A DNA stretch of 64,000 nt, from contig CAWDZB010000013.1 in the NCBI GenBank assembly GCA_963806685.1, forward strand, positions 89,284 through 153,283, written 5' to 3'. Below the pieces are notes generated by a model. The model had not been told where the DNA came from and searched no databases. It saw only the letters and a program-made list of their open reading frames with translations. How positions within the stretch are numbered: position 1 is the first letter of the stretch; every line of letters starts with the position of its first letter. The translations under genes were made by a program, and so were the position numbers. Positions 1-8,069 of this stretch are shown here, piece after piece. Origin of the DNA: DDH964 sp963806685. GTDB taxonomy: Bacteria; Desulfobacterota; Desulfuromonadia; Desulfuromonadales; DDH964.

Positions 1-423
1 ACAATCGAGCAGTTCAATGATCACTACCAACAGAAATTCCTCGGCAAGGTGATGATGACTTCGGCCGACGAGTTGCGCGTTGGAACGATGGCCTTTGAGC
101 AGCGACATAACAGCTCTTACCGCTACAGCAAGCTCGGCGGCAAAACACCCATCAAGGCACTTTCTGCGAGCAAGGCAATGCTGAGGTTCCCAAATCCGGA
201 GGACATCCCCCAGCAGGGTTTAAAAAAGCCAGAGACCGGTCGTTACCATTTGGTGCGTCTGATCCGCAGTGATCTCAAGATCAACATCCTTGGTGAACTC
301 TTTTCCGTTCCACCGGAACTGAAGCTCGAATACGTGGTGGCTACTATCGATGTCAAAGAACAGAAGTTGAGGCTCTACCTGGACAAAACCCAGGTCGAGG
401 AATTTGACTACAAACTCAGATAA
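1..423 (+). CDS. IS481-like integrase-core transposase, C-terminal part (5' end outside window)
   Basis: The reading frame is open from the first base and ends with TAA at 421-423, so only the last 140 residues are visible. The start of the visible part (FNDHYQQKF) and the stretch RYSKLGGKTPIKAL look like the end of a retroviral-type integrase catalytic domain plus the C-terminal tail of IS481/IS3-like transposases. The DDE residues lie mostly upstream and cannot be checked. An inverted repeat at 428-436/479-487 ending in ACA follows the stop and fits an insertion-sequence end. Family assignment is by resemblance only. Confidence 0.6.
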   Translation, partial: TIEQFNDHYQQKFLGKVMMTSADELRVGTMAFEQRHNSSYRYSKLGGKTPIKALSASKAMLRFPNPEDIPQQGLKKPETGRYHLVRLIRSDLKINILGELFSVPPELKLEYVVATIDVKEQKLRLYLDKTQVEEFDYKLR

Positions 424-427
424 ACCG

Positions 428-487
428 TGTTGAGTGTCAGCGATGTTGTGGCACTAAAATCCGTTAGCGATGTCCTGGCACTCAACA
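428..487. repeat. Probable terminal end of the upstream insertion sequence
   Basis: A 9-bp inverted repeat (TGTTGAGTG at 428-436, CACTCAACA at 479-487) encloses two near-direct copies of the motif AGCGATGT..TGGCACT. The outer edge ends in ACA, as expected for IS481-type TGT...ACA termini. The next element begins at 487-488, so the two mobile elements abut. The exact boundary is inferred. Confidence 0.45.
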
Positions 488-1320
488 GGTAATTCCTAGC
501 CAAACCGGACTAATGGTAGACTGGTTTGGCGATGAGACAGTGCCCGGAATGTGAACGAAAGTGGGCTTATAAACTCTCCGACGGACGGTTTAAGTGCCGG
601 GCCTGTGGGCATCGATATAGTTGGACATCGGTCTGGGACTCTAGCCGTCTTTCAGAACCGACAAAGCGTCGTCTGGTTGAGCGGTTTGCCTTTGGTGTTC
701 CAGTTTATCGCCAACGTTTCCGGGACGATGCCAGTAGTTCCGCCAAAGAGAGATTTTACCGTCTAATCCGTGCCTGTTGTGCTCACGAAGAACAACTTCG
801 CGAAGCCTTTGCAGGAGCCATCGAATGCGACGAAACCACCTTTGGCGGGCATCGCAAGGGCAAACGTGGCTGGGGCGCCGCCGGCAAGGTAATCGTCTTT
901 GGCCTCATCCAACGCAACGGTACGGTAAAGGCGTCTCCGATTGCAGCACACAATCGGAACGAGGTCATGAGACAGATCCAGGAGCACACTTTGCCTGGTT
1001 CGTTGTACTACACCGACGAGTGGCAAGCCTATGCAACCTTACGGTTGCGAGGCAGCCATGTTGTCATCCGAAAAGAGCAGGGTCGCCCTAAGGGACGTGA
1101 CCACGTTAACGGCATCGAAGGGTTCTGGTCCTATGCGAAAAACTGGCTGACTCCTTACCGTGGAGTACCCCGCAAATTTTTCCATCTTTACCTGGGAGAA
1201 ATTTGCTACCGGTTTAATCATCGCACAGAGGACTTAGAGCCGATTATTATCAACAAGTTAAAGGCGATTAGTATCCAAGAAATACGACCTCTTTTGGTCC
1301 GGTTTGGCTAGGAATTACCT
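487..1320 (+). mobile_element. IS1595-like insertion sequence, complete
   Basis: A single transposase gene is flanked by perfect 24-bp terminal inverted repeats at 487-510 and 1297-1320. The transposase stop codon (1309-1311) lies inside the right repeat. Flanking 8-bp sequences (479-486 and 1321-1328) do not match, so no target duplication of the kind usual for this family is visible. The element sits about 45 bp past the stop codon of the convergent flxA gene. Family is inferred from the transposase. Confidence 0.8.
532..1311 (+). CDS. IS1595-family transposase
   Basis: A 259-residue transposase with an N-terminal zinc ribbon (CPEC near residue 3 and CRAC near residue 24), followed by a DDE-type nuclease domain: ECDETTFGG carries the first acidic residues, YTDEWQAY the second, and an NGIEGFWSYAKNW block the C-terminal part. 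This arrangement is that of IS1595 (ISXO2-like) elements. The ATG at 532 is preferred over an in-frame TTG at 526; no strong ribosome site is visible. The gene is intact and closely framed by terminal inverted repeats, so the element could still be mobile. Confidence 0.8.
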   Translation: MRQCPECERKWAYKLSDGRFKCRACGHRYSWTSVWDSSRLSEPTKRRLVERFAFGVPVYRQRFRDDASSSAKERFYRLIRACCAHEEQLREAFAGAIECDETTFGGHRKGKRGWGAAGKVIVFGLIQRNGTVKASPIAAHNRNEVMRQIQEHTLPGSLYYTDEWQAYATLRLRGSHVVIRKEQGRPKGRDHVNGIEGFWSYAKNWLTPYRGVPRKFFHLYLGEICYRFNHRTEDLEPIIINKLKAISIQEIRPLLVRFG

Positions 1321-1365
1321 TATAGAGCAACGGGTGATGTCCCGGAATTTTCCCGACGCTGTGCC

Positions 1366-2211
1366 TCAGAACTCCTGCGGCATGGCTTTGACCTGCGCGG
1401 CAGTAAAGACCGGCCCGTCCTTGCAGACGTAGACGTTGCCGACGTTGCAGCGGCCGCATTTTCCAATGCCGCACTTCATGCGGTTCTCCAAGGTGGTGTA
1501 GATCGCCTCGTCGGAGAAGCCGAGCTTTTCCAGTACCGGCAGGGTGAACTTGATCATCACCGGCGGGCCGCAGACCAGGGCAATGGTATTGTCGGCGGCG
1601 GGGGCCGCCTGCTCGAGGATGGTCGGGACGAAGCCGACCTCGCCGTCCCAATCGGGCTCGGCGCCGCCGGGGTCGACGGTCTTCACCAGGCGCACGTCGG
1701 GACGTTCCTGCCACTCCTGCAGCTCGCGTTTGTAGACCAGGTCGGCCTCGGTACGGGCGCCATAGACGATGGTGATGTCGCCGAACTTGTCGCGCAGGTC
1801 GAGGCAGTTCCAGATCACCGTGCGCAGGGGGGGGAGGGCGATGCCGCCGGCGACGAAGACCAGGTTCTTGCCGTAGAACTGTTCGAGGGGAAAGGAGTTG
1901 CCGTAGGGGCCGCGCACCCCGACGGTGTCGCCGACCTCTAGTGAGCGCAGCGCCCCGGTCACCCGGCCCACAGCCCGGAAGCAGCACTCGATGTACCCCT
2001 GGCGGGTCGGGGAGGAGGCGATGCAGAAGGTCGACTCACCGGCGCCGAAGGCCGAGTACTCGGCGAACTGGCCGGCCCGGAAGCTGAAGTTCTCCCGCAC
2101 CTGTTCGTCCTGGAAGACCAGCTTGAGACTGCGGATATCCGAGGTCTCCTGGGTAATTTCGGCGATGGTGGCGAGGTGGGGCAGGTAGATATTTTTACTG
2201 GTGTCACACAT
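1366..2211 (-). CDS. flxA: FlxA, FAD/NAD(H)-binding oxidoreductase subunit of the Flx-Hdr complex
   Basis: A 281-residue ferredoxin-NADP reductase-type protein. The FAD domain covers about residues 10-110 (FCIASSP near 62), the NAD domain about 115-235 (GGIALPPLR near 122, CGPPVM near 214), and a C-terminal [2Fe-2S] motif has Cys 247, 252, 255 and 263, as in PyrK and sulfhydrogenase gamma subunits. In Flx-Hdr systems this subunit oxidises NADH in the cytoplasm and feeds electrons to the other Flx subunits and HdrABC. It is the last gene of the seven-gene minus-strand operon, about 100 bp after flxB, and an IS1595-like element lies just downstream. Confidence 0.88.
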   Translation of the reverse strand: MCDTSKNIYLPHLATIAEITQETSDIRSLKLVFQDEQVRENFSFRAGQFAEYSAFGAGESTFCIASSPTRQGYIECCFRAVGRVTGALRSLEVGDTVGVRGPYGNSFPLEQFYGKNLVFVAGGIALPPLRTVIWNCLDLRDKFGDITIVYGARTEADLVYKRELQEWQERPDVRLVKTVDPGGAEPDWDGEVGFVPTILEQAAPAADNTIALVCGPPVMIKFTLPVLEKLGFSDEAIYTTLENRMKCGIGKCGRCNVGNVYVCKDGPVFTAAQVKAMPQEF

Positions 2212-2231
2212 AGGGGCAAATCCTGTTTAGG

Positions 2232-2345
2232 TTTGTGGTGCAAGGTGCAAGGTTACAGTCCCGGGTCCCGAGTCCAAGGTCCCGAGGTTCGAGGATCAAG
2301 GTTTTGCCTCAACCTTGAATCTTTTTCCTTGAACCTTGTTCCTGC
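2232..2345. repeat. CAAGGT/ACCTTG-rich intergenic repeat between flxB and flxA
   Basis: The flxB-flxA gap and the 3' end of flxB are built from recurring CAAGGT and ACCTTG units. One pair forms a hairpin (TCAAGGTT at 2296-2303 with AACCTTGA at 2311-2318) whose loop contains part of the flxB stop codon. A related inverted repeat lies upstream of rplK near 54036-54080. No promoter was recognised. Confidence 0.5.
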
Positions 2346-3343
2346 TTTTCAATCGTTTCTAAAACCTCGACCAGGTCGATCCCCGCCGGGCAGTGGCGGA
2401 CGCAGCGACCGCAGCCGGTGCACAGGGTCTGGCCGAACTTGTCTCGGTAGTACTTGAACTTGTGCATGACCCGGTTACGGTAACGCTGGGGCTGGACGTC
2501 CCGGGGATTGTGGCCGGAGGCGTGGTTGGTGAACTTGCCGAAGCCGCAGGCATCCCAACTCTTGCGCCGGGTACCGCATTCGGCGCTGCCTTCGTCGACG
2601 ATGTCGAAACAGTGGCAGACCGGGCAGAGGAAGGCACAGGTGCCGCAGCCGGCGCAGCGCGCGGCGATCTCCGCCCACAGCGGATCCTCGAAGTGGCTGT
2701 CGAGCCAGCCCCTGATCCCTTCCAGGTCCAGCGCCTTGGCCGCCGGTTCGGTCAATGGGAGGGGCTTGGCAGCCTCCTGCTCGGTAAAGAGTTCGGCGTG
2801 GGCTGCGAGCAGCGCCTTGCCCTTTTCGCTGTGCGCGGTACAGGCAAAGTTGCCCCATTGCAGGGGGGTGAGGAAGAGGTCGGAACCCTTGGGGTCGCCG
2901 GGCGACAGCCCCACCGCGGTGCAGAAGCAGGCATCGTCGGCCGAGGTGCAGGCCAGGCCGATGACCGTGGTCTTTTTTCGGCGCTCCAGAAAGAAGGGAT
3001 CGTCGTAGTCCCAGGAGAAGACGGCATCGAGCACCGGTGCGCCGGCCGCGTCGCAGGGGCGGGCGCCGATCAGCACCGTTTCGGGGAAGCGGGCCGGATC
3101 GATATCGTCGACCGCCGTCCCTTGCTCCTCCTTGCCGTAGGTGAGGATGGTTTCGCACAGCGGGAAGAAGCTCTCCTTGGCCGAGCGCCGCGGCAGCTCG
3201 TCGAGGACCAGCTCTTCGCCCTTGCCAAGCGGGGCATAGAGGGTGACCGGGCCCTCGGCCCTGGGGCCGACGACCCGCCGCTTCTGCTCGATCAGGGTGT
3301 CGATGAGGGTACGCAGGTTCTTTTCGGAAATCGTTTTCGACAT
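2309..3343 (-). CDS. flxB: FlxB, 4Fe-4S dicluster subunit of the Flx-Hdr complex
   Basis: A 344-residue iron-sulfur protein related to the beta subunits of sulfhydrogenases and anaerobic sulfite reductases. Two ferredoxin-like Cys clusters are visible near residue 230 (CAGCGTC followed by CPVCHC) and near 308 (CTGCGRC then CP). The ATG at 3343 is chosen because AAGGAAG lies 7 bases upstream; a longer in-frame start at 3385 lacks this. It is thought to pass electrons between FlxA and FlxC/FlxD. The last ten residues are encoded by the CAAGGT repeat that fills the gap to flxA, so the natural C-terminus may have been altered by it. Confidence 0.85.
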   Translation of the reverse strand: MSKTISEKNLRTLIDTLIEQKRRVVGPRAEGPVTLYAPLGKGEELVLDELPRRSAKESFFPLCETILTYGKEEQGTAVDDIDPARFPETVLIGARPCDAAGAPVLDAVFSWDYDDPFFLERRKKTTVIGLACTSADDACFCTAVGLSPGDPKGSDLFLTPLQWGNFACTAHSEKGKALLAAHAELFTEQEAAKPLPLTEPAAKALDLEGIRGWLDSHFEDPLWAEIAARCAGCGTCAFLCPVCHCFDIVDEGSAECGTRRKSWDACGFGKFTNHASGHNPRDVQPQRYRNRVMHKFKYYRDKFGQTLCTGCGRCVRHCPAGIDLVEVLETIEKQEQGSRKKIQG

Positions 3344-3436
3344 GAGGCGCTTCCTTGTCGGGGAGAGAAAGAGCTCGCCCCGCAAAAATCAAAGGGAAAT
3401 CCAGTTGAGGATCCTGATGCAACAAACATTTTCAAA

Positions 3437-3541
3437 CAGGGATGAAAGGGCTGAGGGGGATAAGTCTAAAAACTCAAATCTCGACAACCAGTTCCTGAAA
3501 GCTTGCTTTCGCCCCCATCCATTAAATTTCCTTCATCCCTG
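3437..3541. repeat. Inverted repeat in the flxC-flxB gap
   Basis: The 228-bp gap between flxC and flxB contains CAGGGATGAA at 3437-3446 and its exact complement TTCATCCCTG at 3532-3541, 85 bp apart. Both are followed by purine-rich GGGATAAG/GGGGCGAAAG-like sequence on the same strand sense. No gene is supported here. It may be a decayed repeat element within the operon rather than a terminator. Confidence 0.35.
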
Positions 3542-3571
3542 TGCGTTGACTTTCCAGATTGCAGTAAAAGT

Positions 3572-4501
3572 CTATTTGATGAAGGACTGGTCGTCGTCTT
3601 CCCGGTAGCGGTGGAGCGGTCCCCTCTCCACCGGTACCAGGCCCGCCTCATGGTCGAAGAGCTCCTTGAGCTCCTTGGCCATCTTGCGGTTGAGCAGGTG
3701 CAGGGGGATTTCCATGGGGCAGCTTCGCTCACACTCGGCGCAGCCGGCGCAGCGGCCGGCCAGGTGCATGGCGCGCAGGATGTGCCAGGCCATGTTCCCG
3801 GCAGGGCGTGGGGTGCTCTCCACCGCCTGGGGGCGGTTGCGATCGCACAGGCACTGCTCGCAGTAACAGAGGGGACAGACCTGGCGACAGGCATAGCAGC
3901 GGGTGCAGCGGGAGAAATGCTCTTTCCAGAAGCTCCAGCGCTCCGCCGGGCTCAGGGCCTCGAGGCGGGCAAGCTCGTCGGTTAAGGTGGCCGGAGTTTC
4001 AACCGGTTCTGGTAGGCTACCCACCACCTGGTCGGCTCCTTCGGGGAACTGCACCCGGCACTGCCGGCATTTGGCAAGAAGCTGTCCTTCGTCCAGTCCC
4101 TGGCTTTCCGTGACCCCGGCACAGGCGACTCCGACCAGCACCACCTCTTCGCTTTGCAGCTGGTTTTCGCTGATCAGGGCGGCTACCGCGCGCTGGTCGC
4201 ACCCCTTGACCACCACCGCCAGACGCCCAAGTTTGCGCACCTCTTTCTTCTTGCGGCTGAGGTAGAGGGCGAGGTTGTGGTGGCAGCCGGGGGAGAAGAT
4301 CAGCTCCGCCGCCTGCTCGGCCGTGGTAGCGATGAACGGCAGCGCCGTTCCCTTCCGTCGCCCCGCGCGGTAGCCGACCACCGCCGCCACCGTCCCCGCT
4401 TCGAGCAGGTGAACCGCGGCGGCGCGGATTTCCTCGGTGGCTGCGGCGTAGCTCTCCTCGCGGCTGGCCGGCACAGCGATTTTTTTTGCGGTGTTCATCA
4501 T
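3572..4501 (-). CDS. flxC: FlxC, 4Fe-4S dicluster subunit of the Flx-Hdr complex
   Basis: A 309-residue protein with an N-terminal coenzyme F420 hydrogenase/dehydrogenase beta-like part and two C-terminal ferredoxin clusters: Cys-rich CTRCYACRQVCP starting near residue 199, with further Cys in CYCEQCLC, and CAGCAECERSCP near 251. The start at 4501 (ATGATG) is preceded by AGAGGAA and lies 13 bp after the flxD stop, so the two are co-transcribed. It belongs to the FlxABCD module that links NADH oxidation to HdrABC. Assignment to FlxC rather than FlxB rests on gene order and Cys pattern. Confidence 0.82.
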   Translation of the reverse strand: MMNTAKKIAVPASREESYAAATEEIRAAAVHLLEAGTVAAVVGYRAGRRKGTALPFIATTAEQAAELIFSPGCHHNLALYLSRKKKEVRKLGRLAVVVKGCDQRAVAALISENQLQSEEVVLVGVACAGVTESQGLDEGQLLAKCRQCRVQFPEGADQVVGSLPEPVETPATLTDELARLEALSPAERWSFWKEHFSRCTRCYACRQVCPLCYCEQCLCDRNRPQAVESTPRPAGNMAWHILRAMHLAGRCAGCAECERSCPMEIPLHLLNRKMAKELKELFDHEAGLVPVERGPLHRYREDDDQSFIK

Positions 4502-4514
4502 CAGCTCATTTCCT

Positions 4515-5015
4515 CTAGATGCTTTGAAAAGTCTCGACCAGGGCCGGGTCATTGAGCGCCCCGGACCAGTGCTCTTCCAATTCCAGTTCCTTGAACTCGG
4601 GCATTGGCCCCATTTCTCGCACTCGCTCGGTCAGCCCCGAGACCACCTCCACCCACTTGCCCCCCTCGGCGGCAGAAACCCAGGAGAACTCCAGGCGCTC
4701 CAAGTCGACGCCGATGAATTCGAGCAGTTTGCGAAAGGCGGCGAAGCGGCGCCGGGCGTGGAAGTTGCCGGCCATGTAGTGGCAATCGCCCGGGTGACAG
4801 CCCGAGACCAGCACCCCGTCGGCCCCCTTCTGGAAGGCGCGCAGGATGAAGACCGGATCGATGCGGCCGGTGCATGGGAACTTCACTACCCGCACGTTGG
4901 AGGGGTATTGCAGGCGGCTGGTACCGGCCAGGTCGGCCCCGGCGTAGGTGCACCAGGTGCAGACGAAAGCGACGATTTTCGGCTCGAAGTCGTGTTTCTG
5001 AGGTGCTGGATGCAT
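4515..5015 (-). CDS. flxD: FlxD/MvhD-like iron-sulfur subunit
   Basis: A 166-residue MvhD-family protein. The conserved pattern CTWC near the N-terminus, then FPCTGRID, then GCHPGDCHY binds a [2Fe-2S] cluster in MvhD/FlxD, the subunit that delivers electrons to HdrA. The ATG at 5015 is preceded by AAAGGAC at a good distance; the open frame runs further upstream only through the palindromic repeat between hdrA and this gene. It sits between hdrA and flxC, the expected contact point between the Flx and Hdr halves. Confidence 0.9.
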   Translation of the reverse strand: MHPAPQKHDFEPKIVAFVCTWCTYAGADLAGTSRLQYPSNVRVVKFPCTGRIDPVFILRAFQKGADGVLVSGCHPGDCHYMAGNFHARRRFAAFRKLLEFIGVDLERLEFSWVSAAEGGKWVEVVSGLTERVREMGPMPEFKELELEEHWSGALNDPALVETFQSI

Positions 5016-5032
5016 GCGTTTGTCCTTTAAAG

Positions 5033-5127
5033 TTCCCTCTCCCTGAGGGAGAGGGCTAGGGGGAGGGGGCGATGTGACCATCCCCTCACCCGCCCTTCGG
5101 GCACCCTCTCCCCAGGGGAGAGGGGAA
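5033..5127. repeat. Palindromic REP-like element between hdrA and flxD
   Basis: Two GC-rich hairpins of the CCCTCTCCC...GGGAGAGGG type face each other (about 5035-5055 and 5104-5125), giving a nested palindrome that fills most of the 131-bp gap. Such elements are common dispersed intergenic repeats in high-GC bacteria. Here it lies inside an operon and could act as an mRNA-stability or processing element. Confidence 0.7.
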
Positions 5128-5146
5128 CCAGAATACCCTCGGATTT

Positions 5147-7144
5147 TTACAAACTTTCGATCATTGCCAGGATCTGCTCGTCCGTATACCCGTCCAACTC
5201 GACGGTCTTGGAGGGGCAGGTGGCCTGGCAGGTGCCGCAGCCGCCGCAGACCCCGGGGTTGACGTGGGCGACGACGCGCACCAGGTTCCCCTGGCGGTCG
5301 CGCAGCTCCTTGATCTCCACCGCGCCGTAGGGGCAGACCTTGCGGCAGGCGAAGCAGGCGGTGCAGGTGGCTTCGTTGACCCGGGCGACCATGGGATCGC
5401 GCTCCAGCTGCTCCTTGGCGAAGAGGGTCATCACCTTGGCCGCGGCGGCCGAGGCCTGGGAGACGGTCTCGGGGATGTCCTTGGGTCCCTGGCAGGCGCC
5501 GGCCAGGTAGATGCCGGCGGTGGCGCATTCGACCGGTTTGAGCTTGGCGTGGGCCTCGCTGTAGAAGTTGTACTTGTCGTAGGAGATGCCGAGCTTCTGC
5601 GCCAGGCTATCGGCGCCGTCTCTAGCCTGCACGGCGGTCGCCAGCACCACCAGGTCGGCCTCGATCTCCACCTGCGAACCGGTCAGCACGTCGCTGCCGA
5701 CCACCACCACCTTGTCCCCCTTCTGGTAGAGGCGCGAGACCATGCCGCGGATGTAGGCAGCCTCTTCCTCCTCGACGGCGCGGCGCCAGAACTCGTCGTA
5801 GTTCTTGCCCGGGGTCCGCGCGTCCATGAAGAAGACGTAGGCCTGGCCGTCGTGCACCTTGTGCTTGTAGAGCATGGTGTGCTTCGCGGTGTACATGCAG
5901 CAGATCTTCGAGCAGTAGGAAATCCCCTTCTCCCGCGCCCGCGATCCGACGCACTGGATGAAGACCACCTCCTTGGGCTCCTTGCCGTCGGAGGGGCGGC
6001 GGATGGCACCGCCGGTGGGGCCGGAGGCACTGGCGAGGCGTTCGAAGGTGAGGCCGTCGATGACGTCTGGGATGGTGCCGTAGCCGAACTCGCCATACCC
6101 CTTGTAGGGGGAGTCCTCCGGCTTGCGGCCGATGTCGTAGAGCTTAAAGCCGGTGGCGACGACGATGGCCCCGATGGGCTCGACAATCAGCTCGTCCTGC
6201 TGCTCGTAGTCGACGGCGCCGGGGCCGCAGACCTTCTTGCAGACGCCGCACTTGCCGCTCTTGAACCAGGTGCAGTTGTCGCGGTCGATCACCGGGGTGT
6301 TGGGGACGGCCTGGGGGAAGGGGACGTAGATCGCCGCGCGCGTGCCGAGGTCGCGGTCGAAGGCGTTGGGGATTTTCTTCTGCGGGCACTTGGCGCTGCA
6401 GATGCCGCAGCCGGTGCATTTGTCCTCGTCCACCGAACGGGCCTTCTTGCGCACCGTCACCTGGAAGTTGCCGATGTACCCCTCGACGTTCTCCACCTCG
6501 GCGTAGGTGTAGAGGGCGATGTTGGGATGGTTGGCGACGTCGACCATCTTCGGCGTCATGATGCACTGGGAGCAGTCGAGGGTCGGAAAGGTCTCGGAGA
6601 GCATCGCCATGTGCCCGCCCAGGGAGGGCTCGCGCTCCACCAGCACCACCTGGTGGCCGGCGTCGGCGATGTCGAGGGCCGCCTGGATGCCGGCAATGCC
6701 GCCGCCGATGACCAGCGCCCGCTTGGTCACCGGGACTGTGATGTCGGCGAGCTTGTTGGCCTTTTTCACCCGCGCCACCATCATCTGCACGATGTCCTTG
6801 GCCTTGGCCGTCGCCTCGGCGCGGTCCTCGTGCACCCAGGAGCAGTGCTCGCGGATGTTGGCCATCTCGCACAGGTAGGGGTTGAGCCCCGCAGCCTTGG
6901 CGGCATTGCGGAAGGTCTTCTCGTGCATGCGCGGCGAACAGGCCGCCACCACGATCCCATCGAGTTGATGCTCGGTGACCGCCTTCTTGAGCAGGCTCTG
7001 CCCAGGGTCGGAGCACATGTACTTGTAGTCCGTGGCGAAGGCGACGCCGGGCAGCTTGGCGGCGGCCGCCGCCACCTGCTCCACGTCGACGGTGCGGGAG
7101 ATGTTCTCCCCGCAGTGACAGACAAAAACACCGATTCTGGACAT
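5147..7144 (-). CDS. hdrA: HdrA, FAD-binding heterodisulfide reductase subunit A
   Basis: A 665-residue HdrA. An N-terminal domain with VCHCG is followed by an FAD-binding Rossmann region (IGGGIAGIQAA near residue 145), the HdrA-specific Cys segment DCSQCIMTPKMVD, a ferredoxin pair (CTGCGICSAKCP near 240) and two C-terminal [4Fe-4S] motifs (CTACFACRKVCP and CGGCGTCQATCP). In methanogen and bacterial complexes the HdrA flavin is the site of electron bifurcation between ferredoxin and a disulfide. No in-frame selenocysteine codon is seen. Flanked by hdrB (34-bp gap) and flxD. Confidence 0.95.
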   Translation of the reverse strand: MSRIGVFVCHCGENISRTVDVEQVAAAAAKLPGVAFATDYKYMCSDPGQSLLKKAVTEHQLDGIVVAACSPRMHEKTFRNAAKAAGLNPYLCEMANIREHCSWVHEDRAEATAKAKDIVQMMVARVKKANKLADITVPVTKRALVIGGGIAGIQAALDIADAGHQVVLVEREPSLGGHMAMLSETFPTLDCSQCIMTPKMVDVANHPNIALYTYAEVENVEGYIGNFQVTVRKKARSVDEDKCTGCGICSAKCPQKKIPNAFDRDLGTRAAIYVPFPQAVPNTPVIDRDNCTWFKSGKCGVCKKVCGPGAVDYEQQDELIVEPIGAIVVATGFKLYDIGRKPEDSPYKGYGEFGYGTIPDVIDGLTFERLASASGPTGGAIRRPSDGKEPKEVVFIQCVGSRAREKGISYCSKICCMYTAKHTMLYKHKVHDGQAYVFFMDARTPGKNYDEFWRRAVEEEEAAYIRGMVSRLYQKGDKVVVVGSDVLTGSQVEIEADLVVLATAVQARDGADSLAQKLGISYDKYNFYSEAHAKLKPVECATAGIYLAGACQGPKDIPETVSQASAAAAKVMTLFAKEQLERDPMVARVNEATCTACFACRKVCPYGAVEIKELRDRQGNLVRVVAHVNPGVCGGCGTCQATCPSKTVELDGYTDEQILAMIESL

Positions 7145-7178
7145 ATTGTTTTTTCCTTCTAGGGGCGAATCTGTTATG

Positions 7179-8069
7179 TTACAGCAGACCTTTTTCCCGC
7201 AGCAGTTCCTGCGGGCTGACCAGCAGACCGTCGAGGCCGAGCTGGCCGGCGGGGACCCCCACCGCCAGACCCAGCAGCTGGGTGAGATAGAGGGCGGGCA
7301 GACCGAATTGGGTGCCGCTCGCCTGCTCCACTGCCTGCTGGCGCAGGTCGAGGTTCCCCTGGCACAGGGGGCAGGCGACCATCAGGCAGTCGGCGCCGTC
7401 CGCCTTGGCGGCGGCGAGGATGTCGCCGGTGAGTTTGAGGATCACCTCGGGACGGGACAGGGTGAAGCCGGCCCCGCAGCACTCCAGGCGGTGGCTCCAG
7501 GCCACGGTCTGCGCCCCGGCGGCCTCGATGACCCGCTCCATGATGGTCGGCGCCTCGGCATCGTCGAGCTGGGGCACGCCCGGCGGCCGGGTGAGCAGGC
7601 AGCCGTAGTAGCAGGCGACCTTGAGGCCGGACAGGGGCTTTTTCACCGCCTGTTGCAGCCGCTCCAGGCCGAAGTCGGAATCGAGAATCTCCAGCAGGTG
7701 CTTGACCTTCTTCGCCAGCGGCACCGGGCCGTCGATGGCCCGGCCGACCTGGCTGCGCTTGTCCGCGTCGTCTTTCAGCTCGTGCTGGGTGGTCTTCAGC
7801 CGCGAAAAGCAGGCGGCGCAGGCCACCGCCAGGTCCCCCGGCACCTTTTCGGCCAGGGTCAGGTTCTTGGCGGAAAGGGAAAGGGAGAGGAGCTGGTCGA
7901 CGTTGTGGGCCGGCGTCGCGCCGCAGCAGAGCCAGTCGGGTACCTCGTTGAGACCGATGCCGAGGGCGCCGAACAGGCCGCGAGTCGACTGGTCGTACTC
8001 CCGGGCCGAGGCGTGCAGGGAACAGCCGGGGTAGTAGCCGTAGTTGAGGGCGGTATTGGTGCTGCTCAC
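7179..8069 (-). CDS. hdrB: HdrB, CCG-domain heterodisulfide reductase subunit B
   Basis: A 296-residue protein with two cysteine-rich CCG domains: the first has CSLHAS, WLCCGATPAHN and CAACF; the second CYYGC, ECCGAGF and CPLCQGN. In HdrB these bind two noncubane [4Fe-4S] clusters that reduce a disulfide; in sulfur-metabolising bacteria the proposed partner is DsrC rather than CoM-S-S-CoB. The GTG start at 8069 overlaps the hdrC stop codon (GTGA), so translation is coupled. Confidence 0.93.
   Translation of the reverse strand: MSSTNTALNYGYYPGCSLHASAREYDQSTRGLFGALGIGLNEVPDWLCCGATPAHNVDQLLSLSLSAKNLTLAEKVPGDLAVACAACFSRLKTTQHELKDDADKRSQVGRAIDGPVPLAKKVKHLLEILDSDFGLERLQQAVKKPLSGLKVACYYGCLLTRPPGVPQLDDAEAPTIMERVIEAAGAQTVAWSHRLECCGAGFTLSRPEVILKLTGDILAAAKADGADCLMVACPLCQGNLDLRQQAVEQASGTQFGLPALYLTQLLGLAVGVPAGQLGLDGLLVSPQELLREKGLL

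Noticed and set aside
5264..7162. Long plus-strand open frame of 632 codons opposite hdrA
   Set aside because: It mirrors hdrA on the other strand, with Gly/Asp/Leu-rich composition typical of antisense frames in high-GC DNA; hdrA has all family motifs.
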